Positions 17,883 to 27,479 are shown, counted from the stretch's first letter. The stretch is DNA of 64,000 nt from Polaromonas sp. JS666 (GCF_000013865.1 NC_007948.1:3162001-3226000); one strand, 5' to 3'. The notes: generated from the sequence alone by a model not told the origin. Made by a program: numbers and translations.

Positions 17883-19100
17883 TCAGGTCACCGTGACCGG
17901 CAACGCATGGACGCGCCAACCGCTGTTGAGGTAGCCGCCCGCGTTTTCCGGCGTGGACTCAGCCTGCCAGTTGAACTTCACGTCCTGGGCGCGCGAGGCC
18001 AGCAGGTAGTTACCCGGCGCCAGCTTCACAGGCAGCACGAACTGGCGCCAGGCAAAGCGGCCCAGGTCAGGCCCAACCAGCCGCGCTTGCTGCCAGGTCT
18101 GCCCGCCGTCGACGGAGACGTCCACACGCCGCACCGCCTGCGTGCCGCCCATGGCGACGCCGTGAATCTGCACCCAGCCTGCGCGCACGGGCGACCCGGC
18201 CTCGGGCGCGGGCGCGTTGATCCAGGACTTGACGTCCATCTCCCACACGGCCGGGTGGCTGGGGTCGCCCTTCTGCCCCGGCGGCGATATGCGGTAGCCG
18301 GTCTTCTGGATGGCTGCGTCGGTCTCGGCTGCGGTGAAGGCCAGTTGCTTGATGTACTTGATGTTGTTCACGCCGCTGTAGCCGGGCACCACCAGGCGCA
18401 GCGGCCCGCCGTGCGCGTGCGGCAGCGGCTCGCCGTTCATTTCCCAGGCCAGCAGCGCGTCCTCCATCGCTGAGAGCGGCACCGAGCGCTCGACCATCAC
18501 GCTCTTGGGGTCCAGGCCGTCCGGCAGTCTCTCGCCGCCAGTGCCGGTCATGAACCGCCCGCCGCTGGCCAGGCCGCCCAAGGCCGCCACCACCGTGCGC
18601 ACAGCCACACCGCTCCAGATCACGCAGCCAGCAGCACCGACCTGCCACTTGGTGCCGCTGGGTTTGTCGGCAAAGTACCCGCGGCCGTTGCCCGAGCATT
18701 GCAGCACCGTGGCCAGCGTCTCCAGGCCCAGCGACTTCAGCTCGGCCACGCTTAGCGTGCGGGGCCCACGTACGCCCTCCACAGCCAAGGTCCAGGCGTC
18801 GCGGTCGGCGACGATGGACACGTCCGGCGCCGGCAGGTTGTTGCGGATGTACAGGCGGTCGGCCGGCGTGATCACACTGGTGCCAAAGGCGCTGCGCTTG
18901 GTCTCGATGGTGGTGGCTGTGTGCACGATCAGGTTGTTCGGGTTTTTCCAGCTCACATAAGGCGGCAACGGACGGGCCTGGGTTGCCGCCGGGGCGGCCT
19001 GCGCCTTCGCATCGGTCATGCCGCCCAGGCCGGCTGCCGCCAGGGCGCTTGCGCCGGCGGCCAGCAGGCTGCGGCGGCCGGGATCGTAGGATGAAGTCAT
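17883..19100 (-). CDS. sorA: sulfite dehydrogenase molybdopterin subunit (SorA-like)
   Basis: 405 residues. It begins with a twin-arginine signal (PGRRSLLAAGASALAAAG) and an Ala cleavage site near residue 34. The sulfite-oxidase-type molybdenum domain follows; Cys135 in TVLQCSGNGR is the expected molybdenum ligand. The C-terminal part (about 290-400, VRRVDVSVDGGQTWQQARL) is the Mo-cofactor dimerisation domain. With the adjacent cytochrome it forms a periplasmic SorAB that oxidises sulfite to sulfate. Another member of the family (YedY or plant-type enzyme) is possible but the paired cytochrome argues for SorAB. Confidence 0.88.
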   Translation of the reverse strand: MTSSYDPGRRSLLAAGASALAAAGLGGMTDAKAQAAPAATQARPLPPYVSWKNPNNLIVHTATTIETKRSAFGTSVITPADRLYIRNNLPAPDVSIVADRDAWTLAVEGVRGPRTLSVAELKSLGLETLATVLQCSGNGRGYFADKPSGTKWQVGAAGCVIWSGVAVRTVVAALGGLASGGRFMTGTGGERLPDGLDPKSVMVERSVPLSAMEDALLAWEMNGEPLPHAHGGPLRLVVPGYSGVNNIKYIKQLAFTAAETDAAIQKTGYRISPPGQKGDPSHPAVWEMDVKSWINAPAPEAGSPVRAGWVQIHGVAMGGTQAVRRVDVSVDGGQTWQQARLVGPDLGRFAWRQFVLPVKLAPGNYLLASRAQDVKFNWQAESTPENAGGYLNSGWRVHALPVTVT

Positions 19101-19211
19101 GATTGTCTCCTTGTTGTGGGATGTCGATTCCGTCCGGCTGTTCCATCCCCAGCATATACCCAGCAGGCGAGAAAACCGAGTTACTTGACTTTGGCAAATA
19201 ATTGCTTGACC

Positions 19212-20162
19212 ATGTCAATCATGAACCTGCCGTACTCCCCCGTCGCGCCGGACCAGGTCAATGCCGTGCGCGACTTCAATCGCTTCTACACCCAGCGCAT
19301 TGGCGTGCTCGACCCTTATCTGGGCAGCGATCTCTCGCTCACCGAGGTACGGGTGCTGTACGAGCTGGCTCACCGCGACCAGCCCACCGCCACCGAGCTG
19401 GGGCACGACCTGGCACTGGACGCGGGCTACCTGAGCCGCATCCTGCGCCGCTTCGAAAGCAAAGGCTGGCTGGCACGCGTACCCTCCGTGGCCGACGCCC
19501 GGCAAAGCCTGCTGGCACTGACCGAGGCCGGGCACCAGGTGTTTGCACCCTTGCAGCAACAGTCCAGCGATGAAGCAGCGGCGCTGCTGGCGGCGCTGGC
19601 CCCCGGTGAGCAGCAAAAACTGGTGAACGCCATGGGCACCGTGCAGCGCCTGCTGGCGCCGGCCACCACGCCAGCGCCGACGCGCACCATCGTCCTGCGC
19701 GACCCCAGGCCCGGCGACATGGGCTGGGTGGTGCAGCAGCACGGCGAAATTTACGCCCGCGAATATGGCTGGAACAGCGAGTTCGAAGCCCTCGTGGCCG
19801 ACATCGCCGGCAAATACCTTAAAAACTTCCGGCCGGATTCCGAGAAATGCTGGATCGCAGAACTCGACGGAGAGCGGGTCGGCGCGGTGTTTGTGGCGCG
19901 CAAATCAGCCACCGTGGCCCAGTTACGCATGTTGATCCTCGCCCCACAGGCGCGCGGGCTGGGCCTGGGCAGGCGCCTCACGGATGAATGCATCGAGTTT
20001 GCGCGCAACAAGGGCTACAGGAAAATGCAGCTCTGGACCAACAGCTGCCTGGACGCGGCGCGGGCCATTTACGCCAAGCGGGGCTTCCAGCTGGTCAAAA
20101 GCGAGCCCTACCACGGCTTTGGGCATGACCTCGTGGGTGAAACCTGGGAGCTGCGGCTGTAA
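19212..20162 (+). CDS. MarR regulator fused to GNAT acetyltransferase
   Basis: 316 residues in two parts. Residues about 10-150 are a MarR winged helix: LSLTEVRVLYELAHRDQPTATELGHDLALDAGYLSRILRRFE is the recognition region in outline, followed by the wing DARQSLLALTEAG. From about 160 to the end is a GNAT domain with the acetyl-CoA-binding segment LAPQARGLGLGRRLTDECI and AIYAKRGFQLVKSE. Such fusions are a known architecture. It is divergent from sorAB with 111 bases between, so sulfite or a related metabolite may be involved, but nothing proves this. The start is uncertain: ATG at 19221 is also possible. Confidence 0.85.
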   Translation: MSIMNLPYSPVAPDQVNAVRDFNRFYTQRIGVLDPYLGSDLSLTEVRVLYELAHRDQPTATELGHDLALDAGYLSRILRRFESKGWLARVPSVADARQSLLALTEAGHQVFAPLQQQSSDEAAALLAALAPGEQQKLVNAMGTVQRLLAPATTPAPTRTIVLRDPRPGDMGWVVQQHGEIYAREYGWNSEFEALVADIAGKYLKNFRPDSEKCWIAELDGERVGAVFVARKSATVAQLRMLILAPQARGLGLGRRLTDECIEFARNKGYRKMQLWTNSCLDAARAIYAKRGFQLVKSEPYHGFGHDLVGETWELRL

Positions 20163-20170
20163 GAGCCTGT

Positions 20171-23100
20171 TCACACCCCCTCGATCATTCGCATCTCCCG
20201 CATCGCCACTGACAGCATGGCAAAATCCACCGTGCCCACCGCCTGCTGCTCAGCAAGAAGGCGCCGGTAGCGCTCCAGCGGAACCTGGTTGTGCGCCTGC
20301 CAGGCGGCGATCAGCGCCTGGGACGTCTCTAGCGTCGGCGAAAGCCGTATCACGCTCGTTGTCAGCGCCCGCTTGAGCGCAGCCAGGTCATCGAACAGCG
20401 CGGCGCGTGCCAGCATCTGCCAGTGGGTGTCGGCCGGCAGCGCGCTCACGCGTTCGCGTATCCAGCCGTGGTTCAGATGCAGGTCCAGCGCGAAATACAG
20501 GCTTGCGACCAGTTCGAGCCGGCGCTCGCAGGCAGCCGCGACTTCCGCGATGTCGAGCACGGCGGCGATGCTGTCCACGCCCGCGACGCGACGCGCGAGT
20601 TCGGCCGGCACCCCGGCCTGTATCAACTCATCGCACCTGGCGCCCTGTGCCGCCGCATCGGCCGGCGCCAGCAGGGTTGCGAGCTGCGGCCCGACCAGGT
20701 CGGCTGCCGCACGAAAGCGCGCAACCGCCTGCTCGATCGCGCTGCGCTCAACCCGGTGGCGCAAGAACCACAGGCTGGCACGCTCTATCAGCCGGCCGGC
20801 GTCTGTCAGCATCTGCGCCTGCAGCGCATCCGGCACCTGGTTGTCGAGCGCATCGATGCCCTGCCAGATGTCTTCCAGCCCGAACACAGCGCGCGCGATG
20901 ATGCAGGCGCGCACGATGTCGGCCGGGGCTGCATCGGTTTCCTCCACGAGCTGGTGCACCAGGGTCGCACCGACGCGGTTGGTCAGCGTGTTGGTCAGGT
21001 AGGTGGCGATGATCTCGCGCTTGAGCGGATGGTGCTGCATCGCGTCGCCGTAGCGCTCGCGCAGCGGCTGCGGGAAGTAGTCGGCCAGTACATGGGCGAC
21101 GAAGGGGTCTTCCGGCAGGTCAGACGCCAGCAGCGCGTCGTGCAGCCACATCTTGCTGTAGGCCAGCAGCACCGCACGCTCGGGCGATGTGAGTCCCTGC
21201 CTGGCGGCCTGGCGCTCGTCGATCTCCTCGTCGCTCGGCAGGAACTCGATCTTGCGTTTGAGCCGCCCGGCGCGCTCGAGGTGGCGTATCAGCCGCGCTT
21301 CGGGCTCCAGCAACGCGGCCGCGCGCCGGTTCGCAACCGACAGCGCCTGGGTCTGGTAGGTGTTGTCGCTGAGCACCAGCAGGCCGACCTCGTCGGTCAT
21401 CTCGGCCAGCAGTTTGTTGCGCTGTTTGCCGGTCATCTCGCCGTCAGCGACCACCAGCCCCAGCAGGATCTTGATGTTGACCTCGTGGTCCGAGCAGTCG
21501 ACGCCGGCCGAATTGTCGATCGCGTCGGTATAAATGCGCCCGCCATGCTGCGCGTACTCGATGCGGCCGAGCTGGGTGCAGCCGAGGTTGCCGCCCTCGG
21601 CGACCACCTTGCAGCGCAGCTCGGCGCCGTTGATCCGGATCGCGTCGTTCGCGCGGTCGCCGACCTGGGGCTGGGTCTCGCGGCTGGCCTTGACATAGGT
21701 GCCGATGCCGCCGTTGTAAAGCAGGTCGACCGGCGCTTTGAGGATGGCGCGCATCAGCTCGTTGGGCGCGATCTCGTCGCCTTCCAGCTCGAGCACCGCG
21801 CGCACTTCGGGCGTCAGCGGGATTGTCTTCGCACTGCGCGCAAACACACCGCCGCCAGCCGAGATGAGCGCGGGGTTGTAGTCGGCCCAGCTCGATCGCG
21901 GCAACGCGAACAGGCGCTCGCGCTCGTGAAAGCTCGCTTCAGTATCGGGATTGGGGTCGAGGAAGATGTGGCGATGGTCGAACGCCGCGAGCAGCCGGAT
22001 ATGGCGCGACAACAGCATGCCGTTGCCGAACACGTCGCCCGACAGGTCGCCGATGCCGACCACCGAGAAGTCGCTGGTCTGGGTGTCGACACCCAATTCC
22101 CGGAAATGCCGCTTGACCGACTCCCAGGCGCCGCGCGCGGTAATCGCCATTTTCTTGTGGTCGTAGCCCACCGAGCCGCCCGAGGCGAACGCGTCGTCCA
22201 GCCAGAAGCCATACTCGGCAGAAATCGCGTTGGCGTAGTCGGAGAAGGTGGCGGTGCCCTTGTCGGCCGCGACCACCAGGTAGGGGTCGTCCGCATCGTG
22301 GCGCACCACGTCCGCGGGCGGCACCACCTGCGCGCCGACCAGGTTGTCGGTGAGGTCGAGCAACCCACGCAGGAAGGTCTGGTAGCAGGCGATGCCTTCC
22401 TTCATGTACGCGTCGCGGTCGGTCTGGGGCGGCGGATTTTTCACGACGAAGCCGCCCTTGGAGCCGACCGGAACGATCACCGCGTTCTTCACCATCTGCG
22501 CCTTGACCAGCCCCAGCACCTCGGTGCGGAAGTCCTCGCGCCGGTCGGACCAGCGCAGCCCTCCGCGCGCGACGCGGCCGCCGCGCAGGTGCACGCCCTC
22601 GACCCGCGGCGCATAGACCCAGATCTCGAACATCGGCTTGGGCTCCGGCAGGCCGGGCACGCGCGCCGGATCGAGCTTGAACGACAGATAGGGTTTGGGC
22701 CCGCCGTCGGCCGCGCGCTGGAAATAATTGCTGCGCGTGGTCGCCCCGATCACGCCGAGGAACTGGCGCAGGATGCGGTCCTCGTCGAGGTTGGGCACCT
22801 GGTCCAGCGCGTCCTCGATGTCGTTTTGCAGCTTCTGCGTCCGTGCGTCGCGCTCCTTGCCTTGCGCGGGGTCGAAGCGCGCGAGGAACAGCTCGACCAG
22901 CTTGCGCGCGATCGCCGGGTTGCCGGCCAGCGCGCGCTCGACATAGGCGTCGCTGAACGTCGAGCCGACCTGGCGCAGGTAGCGTGCATAGGCGCGCAGG
23001 ATCGCGACTTCACGCCAGGTCAGTTGCGCGCGCAACACCAGCCGGTTGAAGTCGTCGTTCTCGATTTCGCCGCCCCAAGCGCGCGCAAACACGTCCTCGA

Positions 23101-25057
23101 ACAGCGCCTTGATGCGGTCGATCTCGATCTCGACGCCGTCGACGAGCTCCATGCCAAAGTCGTGCACCCACACGGCTTGCGCGTCCAGCGGCTCAATGCA
23201 ATAAGGGCGCTCCTCGTTCACCCGGACACCCAGGTGCTCGAGCATGGGCAGGCTCTGCGACAACGCAACCGGCTGTCCAGCGCGGTAGACCTTGAAGCGC
23301 AGCGAACCCGGTGGCGCCTCGATCGGCCGATAGAGGTTCATCGCGAGCGCGGCCGGCGCGCCATCTTGCTGGCCGACCTGCACGCTTTCCATCAGCTCGA
23401 TGTCGCGCACCGCGGAGCGCGCCGCGTAGTCCTCGCGAAAGCCGGCCGGGAACGAGCCGCCCCAGCGGCGCAGCAACCGGTTGCCGCGCTCCTCTCCGCA
23501 GCCTTCCAGCAGCGCGTGGGCCAGCTCGTCCTGCCAGCGGTGGGTGGTTTCAACGATACGTGCTTCCAGCTCCCGCACATCGACTTCCGGAACATTGCCG
23601 GGCTGGGTCCGCACCATGATGTAGATGCGCGCCAGCATCGATTCCGACAGCTGCGGCGTGAACTCGGCGCTCACGCCGCGGAAGGCGTCCAGCAGCAGGC
23701 TCTGGATCCGCAGGCGCAAATCGGTATTGAACTTCTCGCGCGGGACGAACACCATGCAGGACACAAAGCGGTCAAAGCGGTCGCGGCGCACGAACAGCCG
23801 GGTGCGCTGGCGCTCCTGCAGGCGCAGGATGCCGAGCGCGATGTCATACAGTTCGCTGTCGTCGATCTGGAACAGCTCGTCGCGCGGGTACTGCTCGAGT
23901 ATCGTGAGCAACGTTTTGGCCAGGTGGCCCCTGGGCAGAAAGCCGGCGCGGCTCATGACGTGGGCGATCTTGCGCCGCACCAACGGGATCTCGTCGGTCG
24001 CGACCCGGTAGACGATTGATGTATAGAGGCCGATGAAACGGCGTTCCCCGAACAGCTTGCCGTCGGCGTCGAACAGCTTGACGCCGACATAGTCAAGATA
24101 GCCCGGCCGGTGCACAGTGGAGCGCGAATTGGCTTTGGTGACGAAAATCGGCGACGGCGAGTCGACGATGCGCTGCACGCCGGCCGGCAGCCGGGTCAGG
24201 TCGGGCGTGGCCGGGTCGCGCAAGGCCTCGCGCAGGATACCCTGGCCGGAGCCCGCGACACCCTGCAGGTAGTAGACACCGTCCCGCACAAGCGCCTCAT
24301 AGTCGCGACAGCCGAGGTAGGTGAAATGGTCGTCGGCCATCCATTCGAGGAAGGCCCTGGCTTCCGCGGTTTCCGCGATTTCCGCGGCTTCCATCTGCGC
24401 CGGGCCGGCTGCCTGCTCGCGCGCAACCAGGTCCGCCACCGTGCGCCGGGTCGTCTCCAGCATCCGGGGCCAGTCCTCCACCGCCGCCCGCACGTCGCCC
24501 AGAACCCTGATCAGGCCGGACGTCAGCTCCTCCAGGCGTGCCGCCTCGGTCCGGCGATCCACCTCGAGGTGAATATAGGACTCCAGCGCCGAACCGTTGG
24601 ATTCGGCCTCGCCCTGCTCGCTGGCCGCCTGCACATTCGCGATCTGGCCACCGGCCTCGCGCCAGACCCGGAACACAGGGTGCACCGCCGCATGCAGCGT
24701 GAGCCCGAGCCGGTTGACTTCCATCGTCACCGAATCGACCAGGAAGGGCATGTCGTCGTTGACGATCTCGATCACCGTGTGATCGGAGTACCAGCCGTGC
24801 TGCTCCAGAGTCGGGTTGTACACACGCACGCGCACGCTGCCTGTCGAGAACTTGCGCGCGAACTGCCAATGCGCCATCGCGGCGCCGTACAGGTCGGCGA
24901 TGCTGCGGCTCAGTATGTCTTCCGCATCGGCCTGCCCGTAGTAGTGGTTCAGGAACGGTTCGAACTCCGCAAATGCCGCATCCGGCAGGCGTTCGCGCGC
25001 GCACGCCATGACGTCATCGAACAGGCGCCGCACTCTGTCTTCTGTTCTGGCTAGCAT
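20171..25057 (-). CDS. gdhB: NAD-specific glutamate dehydrogenase, large 180-kDa type
   Basis: 1628 residues, the size of the L_180 family (about 1600). The N-terminal regulatory part (to about 720) includes ACT-like segments such as NDDMPFLVDSVTMEVNRLGL. The catalytic core follows: VPVGSKGGFVVK with the substrate-binding Lys, SAEYGFWLDDAFASGGSVGYDHKK (given here in part) and the NAD-binding FSVVGIGDLSGDVFGNGML. It converts glutamate to 2-oxoglutarate and ammonia, feeding the TCA cycle. The ATG at 25057 follows GGGGGGCAAGTC. It stands alone; the convergent MarR-GNAT gene stops nine bases away. Confidence 0.92.
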   Translation of the reverse strand: MLARTEDRVRRLFDDVMACARERLPDAAFAEFEPFLNHYYGQADAEDILSRSIADLYGAAMAHWQFARKFSTGSVRVRVYNPTLEQHGWYSDHTVIEIVNDDMPFLVDSVTMEVNRLGLTLHAAVHPVFRVWREAGGQIANVQAASEQGEAESNGSALESYIHLEVDRRTEAARLEELTSGLIRVLGDVRAAVEDWPRMLETTRRTVADLVAREQAAGPAQMEAAEIAETAEARAFLEWMADDHFTYLGCRDYEALVRDGVYYLQGVAGSGQGILREALRDPATPDLTRLPAGVQRIVDSPSPIFVTKANSRSTVHRPGYLDYVGVKLFDADGKLFGERRFIGLYTSIVYRVATDEIPLVRRKIAHVMSRAGFLPRGHLAKTLLTILEQYPRDELFQIDDSELYDIALGILRLQERQRTRLFVRRDRFDRFVSCMVFVPREKFNTDLRLRIQSLLLDAFRGVSAEFTPQLSESMLARIYIMVRTQPGNVPEVDVRELEARIVETTHRWQDELAHALLEGCGEERGNRLLRRWGGSFPAGFREDYAARSAVRDIELMESVQVGQQDGAPAALAMNLYRPIEAPPGSLRFKVYRAGQPVALSQSLPMLEHLGVRVNEERPYCIEPLDAQAVWVHDFGMELVDGVEIEIDRIKALFEDVFARAWGGEIENDDFNRLVLRAQLTWREVAILRAYARYLRQVGSTFSDAYVERALAGNPAIARKLVELFLARFDPAQGKERDARTQKLQNDIEDALDQVPNLDEDRILRQFLGVIGATTRSNYFQRAADGGPKPYLSFKLDPARVPGLPEPKPMFEIWVYAPRVEGVHLRGGRVARGGLRWSDRREDFRTEVLGLVKAQMVKNAVIVPVGSKGGFVVKNPPPQTDRDAYMKEGIACYQTFLRGLLDLTDNLVGAQVVPPADVVRHDADDPYLVVAADKGTATFSDYANAISAEYGFWLDDAFASGGSVGYDHKKMAITARGAWESVKRHFRELGVDTQTSDFSVVGIGDLSGDVFGNGMLLSRHIRLLAAFDHRHIFLDPNPDTEASFHERERLFALPRSSWADYNPALISAGGGVFARSAKTIPLTPEVRAVLELEGDEIAPNELMRAILKAPVDLLYNGGIGTYVKASRETQPQVGDRANDAIRINGAELRCKVVAEGGNLGCTQLGRIEYAQHGGRIYTDAIDNSAGVDCSDHEVNIKILLGLVVADGEMTGKQRNKLLAEMTDEVGLLVLSDNTYQTQALSVANRRAAALLEPEARLIRHLERAGRLKRKIEFLPSDEEIDERQAARQGLTSPERAVLLAYSKMWLHDALLASDLPEDPFVAHVLADYFPQPLRERYGDAMQHHPLKREIIATYLTNTLTNRVGATLVHQLVEETDAAPADIVRACIIARAVFGLEDIWQGIDALDNQVPDALQAQMLTDAGRLIERASLWFLRHRVERSAIEQAVARFRAAADLVGPQLATLLAPADAAAQGARCDELIQAGVPAELARRVAGVDSIAAVLDIAEVAAACERRLELVASLYFALDLHLNHGWIRERVSALPADTHWQMLARAALFDDLAALKRALTTSVIRLSPTLETSQALIAAWQAHNQVPLERYRRLLAEQQAVGTVDFAMLSVAMREMRMIEGV

Positions 25058-25263
25058 GACTTGCCCCCCAGTCTCAGAGCTGACCAACAGGATCAGCGAT
25101 CTTCATCTTGCGCCACCTACAGGCTCTCAGACGAGTCGATCAGACGAACGGTCGGCGGCGCCGGCCAATGCCATTTTCTCACCACACCATGTTTTTTGCA
25201 TCACGTCGGGATGCAGCACCGGTCACCCATTTCACCAGGCCTGAAACCGCCAATGACTTTTAG

Positions 25264-25385
25264 CCCACACGGCGGCCCGGCAAGGCCACAGAAAACGGTA
25301 GCTACGGGCAGTGCGCGCCTTCAGGCAGGGCATGGCGCCCACCGTCGTGGCGCTGCTTTGGCCACCGGCTGCATGCTGGCTGGCC
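25264..25385 (+). pseudogene. chrA2 gene fragment (relic)
   Basis: This stretch aligns with the intact chrA2 gene at about 31355-31472. Shared blocks include ACACGGCGGCCC, GGGCAGTGCGCGCCTTCA, GCAGGGCATGGCGCCCA, GTGGCGCTGCT and GCCACCGGCTGCAT. In one frame it still reads RAVRAFRQGMAPTVVALL against RAVRAFKQGMAPIVVALL in ChrA2, but frame changes and loss of both flanks leave no gene. It is a degenerate second copy of the C-terminal half of a chromate transporter. Confidence 0.75.
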
Positions 25386-25424
25386 GCGGGCATCGCGCCT
25401 CGCCCGCCATTCAACCACTCGACC

Positions 25425-25455
25425 TTCTTCGGGTTTCTTCGAGTTTCTTCGAGTT
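25425..25455. repeat. three tandem 10-bp TTTCTTCGAG units
   Basis: TTCTTCGGGT, TTCTTCGAGT, TTCTTCGAGT and a partial TTCACTCGAG follow directly, ending at the stop codon of the Bug receptor gene. Unit length equals that of the repeat at 13891-13930 and both contain TTTC. Confidence 0.6.
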
Positions 25456-26439
25456 TCACTCGAGCTTGACGCCCGCGTCCTTGACCAGCTTGACCCAGAA
25501 CTTCGCGTCGTCGTTCAGGAACGCGGCAAACTGCTCGGGCGACTGGGACAGCGACACGTCAGTACCCTCGCGCGCCAGCGCGGCCCTGACCGAGGGTTGC
25601 TGCATCGCAACGGTGGCGGCGTCAAATATTTTCTTCACGATGGCTGGAGGCGTACCCGCCGGCACAAAAAGGCCATACCAGAACTCGATGCTGTATTCAG
25701 GCAGGCCCGCCTCTGCCATGCCCGCGATGCCGGGAACCAGCGCCGTGCGCTCACGGGTGCTGACCGCCAGCCCGCGCAGACGGCCCGCCTGCACCATGGG
25801 CAGCACCGACGGCGGCGTGCCAAAAGTCAGCTGCGTGTCGCCCGCGATCACCGATTGAATCGCCGGGCCGCCGCCGCGAAACGGAATGTGCGTCATCTGC
25901 ACGCCGGTGAGCTGAAGGAACAGCGCGGCGCCCAGGTGGGGCGCCGAGCCGTTGCCGGAGGTGGCGTAGTTGAGCGTGCCGGGGGCCGCTTTGGCCCGGG
26001 CAATCAGGTCTTGCACCGAGTTGATGCCGAGGGCCGGATTCGCCGCAATCACCAGTGGCGAGCTGCTCACCTTGGTGACGGGCGTGAGGTCGCGGGCGGT
26101 GTAGCCCAGCTTGGGATTGAGCGCCGGATTGACGGAGATGCTGCTCGGGCTGGCGATCAGCACGGTGTAGCCGTCCGGTGCGGACTTGGCCGCGGCCTCC
26201 GCCGCTATGCTGGACCCGGCGCCGGCGCGGTTTTCAACCACGATGGGCTGGCCCATGGTCTTGCCCAGCGCATCACCCATGGCCCGCGCCACATAGTCCG
26301 CCGCACCGCCCGGCGCGAAGCCAACCAGCATGCGGATCGGCTTGGTGGGATATGCCGGCGCCTGGGCCACGGCGCCTGGGCTCAGACCCAGGCCGAAGCT
26401 GCAGAGGACCAGGGCCACGATGAGGTTTGCTTTTTTCAT
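25456..26439 (-). CDS. Bug family periplasmic solute-binding receptor
   Basis: 327 residues with an N-terminal signal (MKKANLIVALVLCSFGLGLSPGAVAQ, given in outline; cleavage near residue 26). Mature sequence YPTKPIRMLVGFAPGGAADYVARAMG and ENRAGAGSSIAAEAAAKSAPDGYT are Bug hallmarks. No tctA/tctB lies next to it; as with most Bug proteins it may work with a distant permease or as a sensor. AAGGAGAC lies upstream of the ATG. It ends a leftward operon with CoA-transferase, enoyl-CoA hydratase and oxidoreductase genes, which suggests the solute is an organic acid that is then activated as a CoA ester. Confidence 0.88.
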   Translation of the reverse strand: MKKANLIVALVLCSFGLGLSPGAVAQAPAYPTKPIRMLVGFAPGGAADYVARAMGDALGKTMGQPIVVENRAGAGSSIAAEAAAKSAPDGYTVLIASPSSISVNPALNPKLGYTARDLTPVTKVSSSPLVIAANPALGINSVQDLIARAKAAPGTLNYATSGNGSAPHLGAALFLQLTGVQMTHIPFRGGGPAIQSVIAGDTQLTFGTPPSVLPMVQAGRLRGLAVSTRERTALVPGIAGMAEAGLPEYSIEFWYGLFVPAGTPPAIVKKIFDAATVAMQQPSVRAALAREGTDVSLSQSPEQFAAFLNDDAKFWVKLVKDAGVKLE

Positions 26440-26492
26440 GCTGAATGTCTCCTTGATTTGTGTATACGTCTGTGCGTGTATGCGTTCGCGGT

Positions 26493-27479
26493 TCAGGGTG
26501 TAACTGGCATGGACAGCACGATCTTGCCCAGGTGCTGGTTGGATTCCATGTGGGCCTTGGCGGCCGCGAGCTCTCCAAACGGAAAGACGCGATCCACCAG
26601 CGGCCTGATGCGTCCCGCCGCAAGGAGGGGCACCACGTCGGCCACGAAACCCGGGACAGCCCAGGCGCGCTGCTCGGGCGTGCGAAGCTTGTTGGACACG
26701 CCGAACAGCGTCAGTCGCCTGGCATGCAGGACCTCAAGATCAAGATCGGCCTTGAGCACGCCATCGACATAGCCGACCGTGGCCAGCCGCCCCTGAAAGG
26801 CCGCGCAGCGAATGTTTTCGGCAAACACCGAGCCACCCACGGTGTTCACCACCAGGTTCACGCCCTTGCCGCCGGTGGCCTGCATGACGGCCTCGTAGAA
26901 ATCAGCGGAGCGCGTGCACAGGCCGACATCCAGGCCCAGCGGATCAAGGCGAGCCAGCTTGTCGGTCGAGCCGGAGGTGCCGATGACCTTGGCCCCCAGG
27001 GCCTTGGCCATTTGCAGCGCGGCAACGCCGACGCCCGACGACACGCCATTGATCAGCAGCCATTCATCAGCGGCAAGACACCCCTGCAGCACCAGCATGT
27101 CATAGACCACCAAAAAGGTCAGGGGAACGCTGGCAGCTTGCTCCCATGACAGGCCCTCCGGCATGACCATGGCCTCGCGCACATCCATCAGGACGTATTC
27201 GGAAAAGGCCCCTGGGCAGCGGCCCATGACGCGGTCGCCTGCTTTCAGGCCGCGCACGCCCGCACCCAGCCCGACCACCTCGCCCGCCCCCTCCATGCCG
27301 ACAGCCTTGGCGCTGCCGGGCTTGCCATGCAGGCCATGGCCGGCGATGAACTCGCCGCGGTTCAGGCTGGCGGCGTGCAGCCGCACCAGCACCTGGCCGG
27401 CCCCCGGCTCGGGCTGGGGCACGTCACGCAGTTCCAGCGTGGCGTGATCCGCGTTCATCTGCATCCAGTAAGACTGCAT
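26493..27479 (-). CDS. zinc-independent alcohol dehydrogenase / quinone oxidoreductase-like protein
   Basis: 328 residues of the medium-chain dehydrogenase superfamily. The GroES-like half contains LNRGEFIAGHGLHG and GMEGAGEVVGLGAGV; the nucleotide-binding half has INGVSSGVGVAALQMAKALGAKVIGTSGS, with the AXXGXXG-like pattern typical of NADPH:quinone reductases. The Cys and His zinc ligands of true alcohol dehydrogenases are missing. Substrate unknown. It lies between the enoyl-CoA hydratase and the Bug gene in one operon. Confidence 0.82.
   Translation of the reverse strand: MQSYWMQMNADHATLELRDVPQPEPGAGQVLVRLHAASLNRGEFIAGHGLHGKPGSAKAVGMEGAGEVVGLGAGVRGLKAGDRVMGRCPGAFSEYVLMDVREAMVMPEGLSWEQAASVPLTFLVVYDMLVLQGCLAADEWLLINGVSSGVGVAALQMAKALGAKVIGTSGSTDKLARLDPLGLDVGLCTRSADFYEAVMQATGGKGVNLVVNTVGGSVFAENIRCAAFQGRLATVGYVDGVLKADLDLEVLHARRLTLFGVSNKLRTPEQRAWAVPGFVADVVPLLAAGRIRPLVDRVFPFGELAAAKAHMESNQHLGKIVLSMPVTP

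Larger units (their letters stand above)
25058..25455. other. intergenic region gdhB / Bug receptor gene
   Basis: 398 bases upstream of gdhB. The promoter of gdhB must lie near 25060-25200, but no clear -35/-10 pair was found. The second half holds a decayed chrA fragment (25264-25385) and a 10-bp tandem repeat (25425-25455). No intact gene. Confidence 0.4.

Noticed and set aside
20423..24019. 1198-codon open frame on the plus strand opposite gdhB
   Set aside because: It mirrors the glutamate dehydrogenase gene; composition (very many His, Gln, Arg, Val) is that of an antisense shadow in G+C-rich DNA, and no motif or ribosome site supports it.
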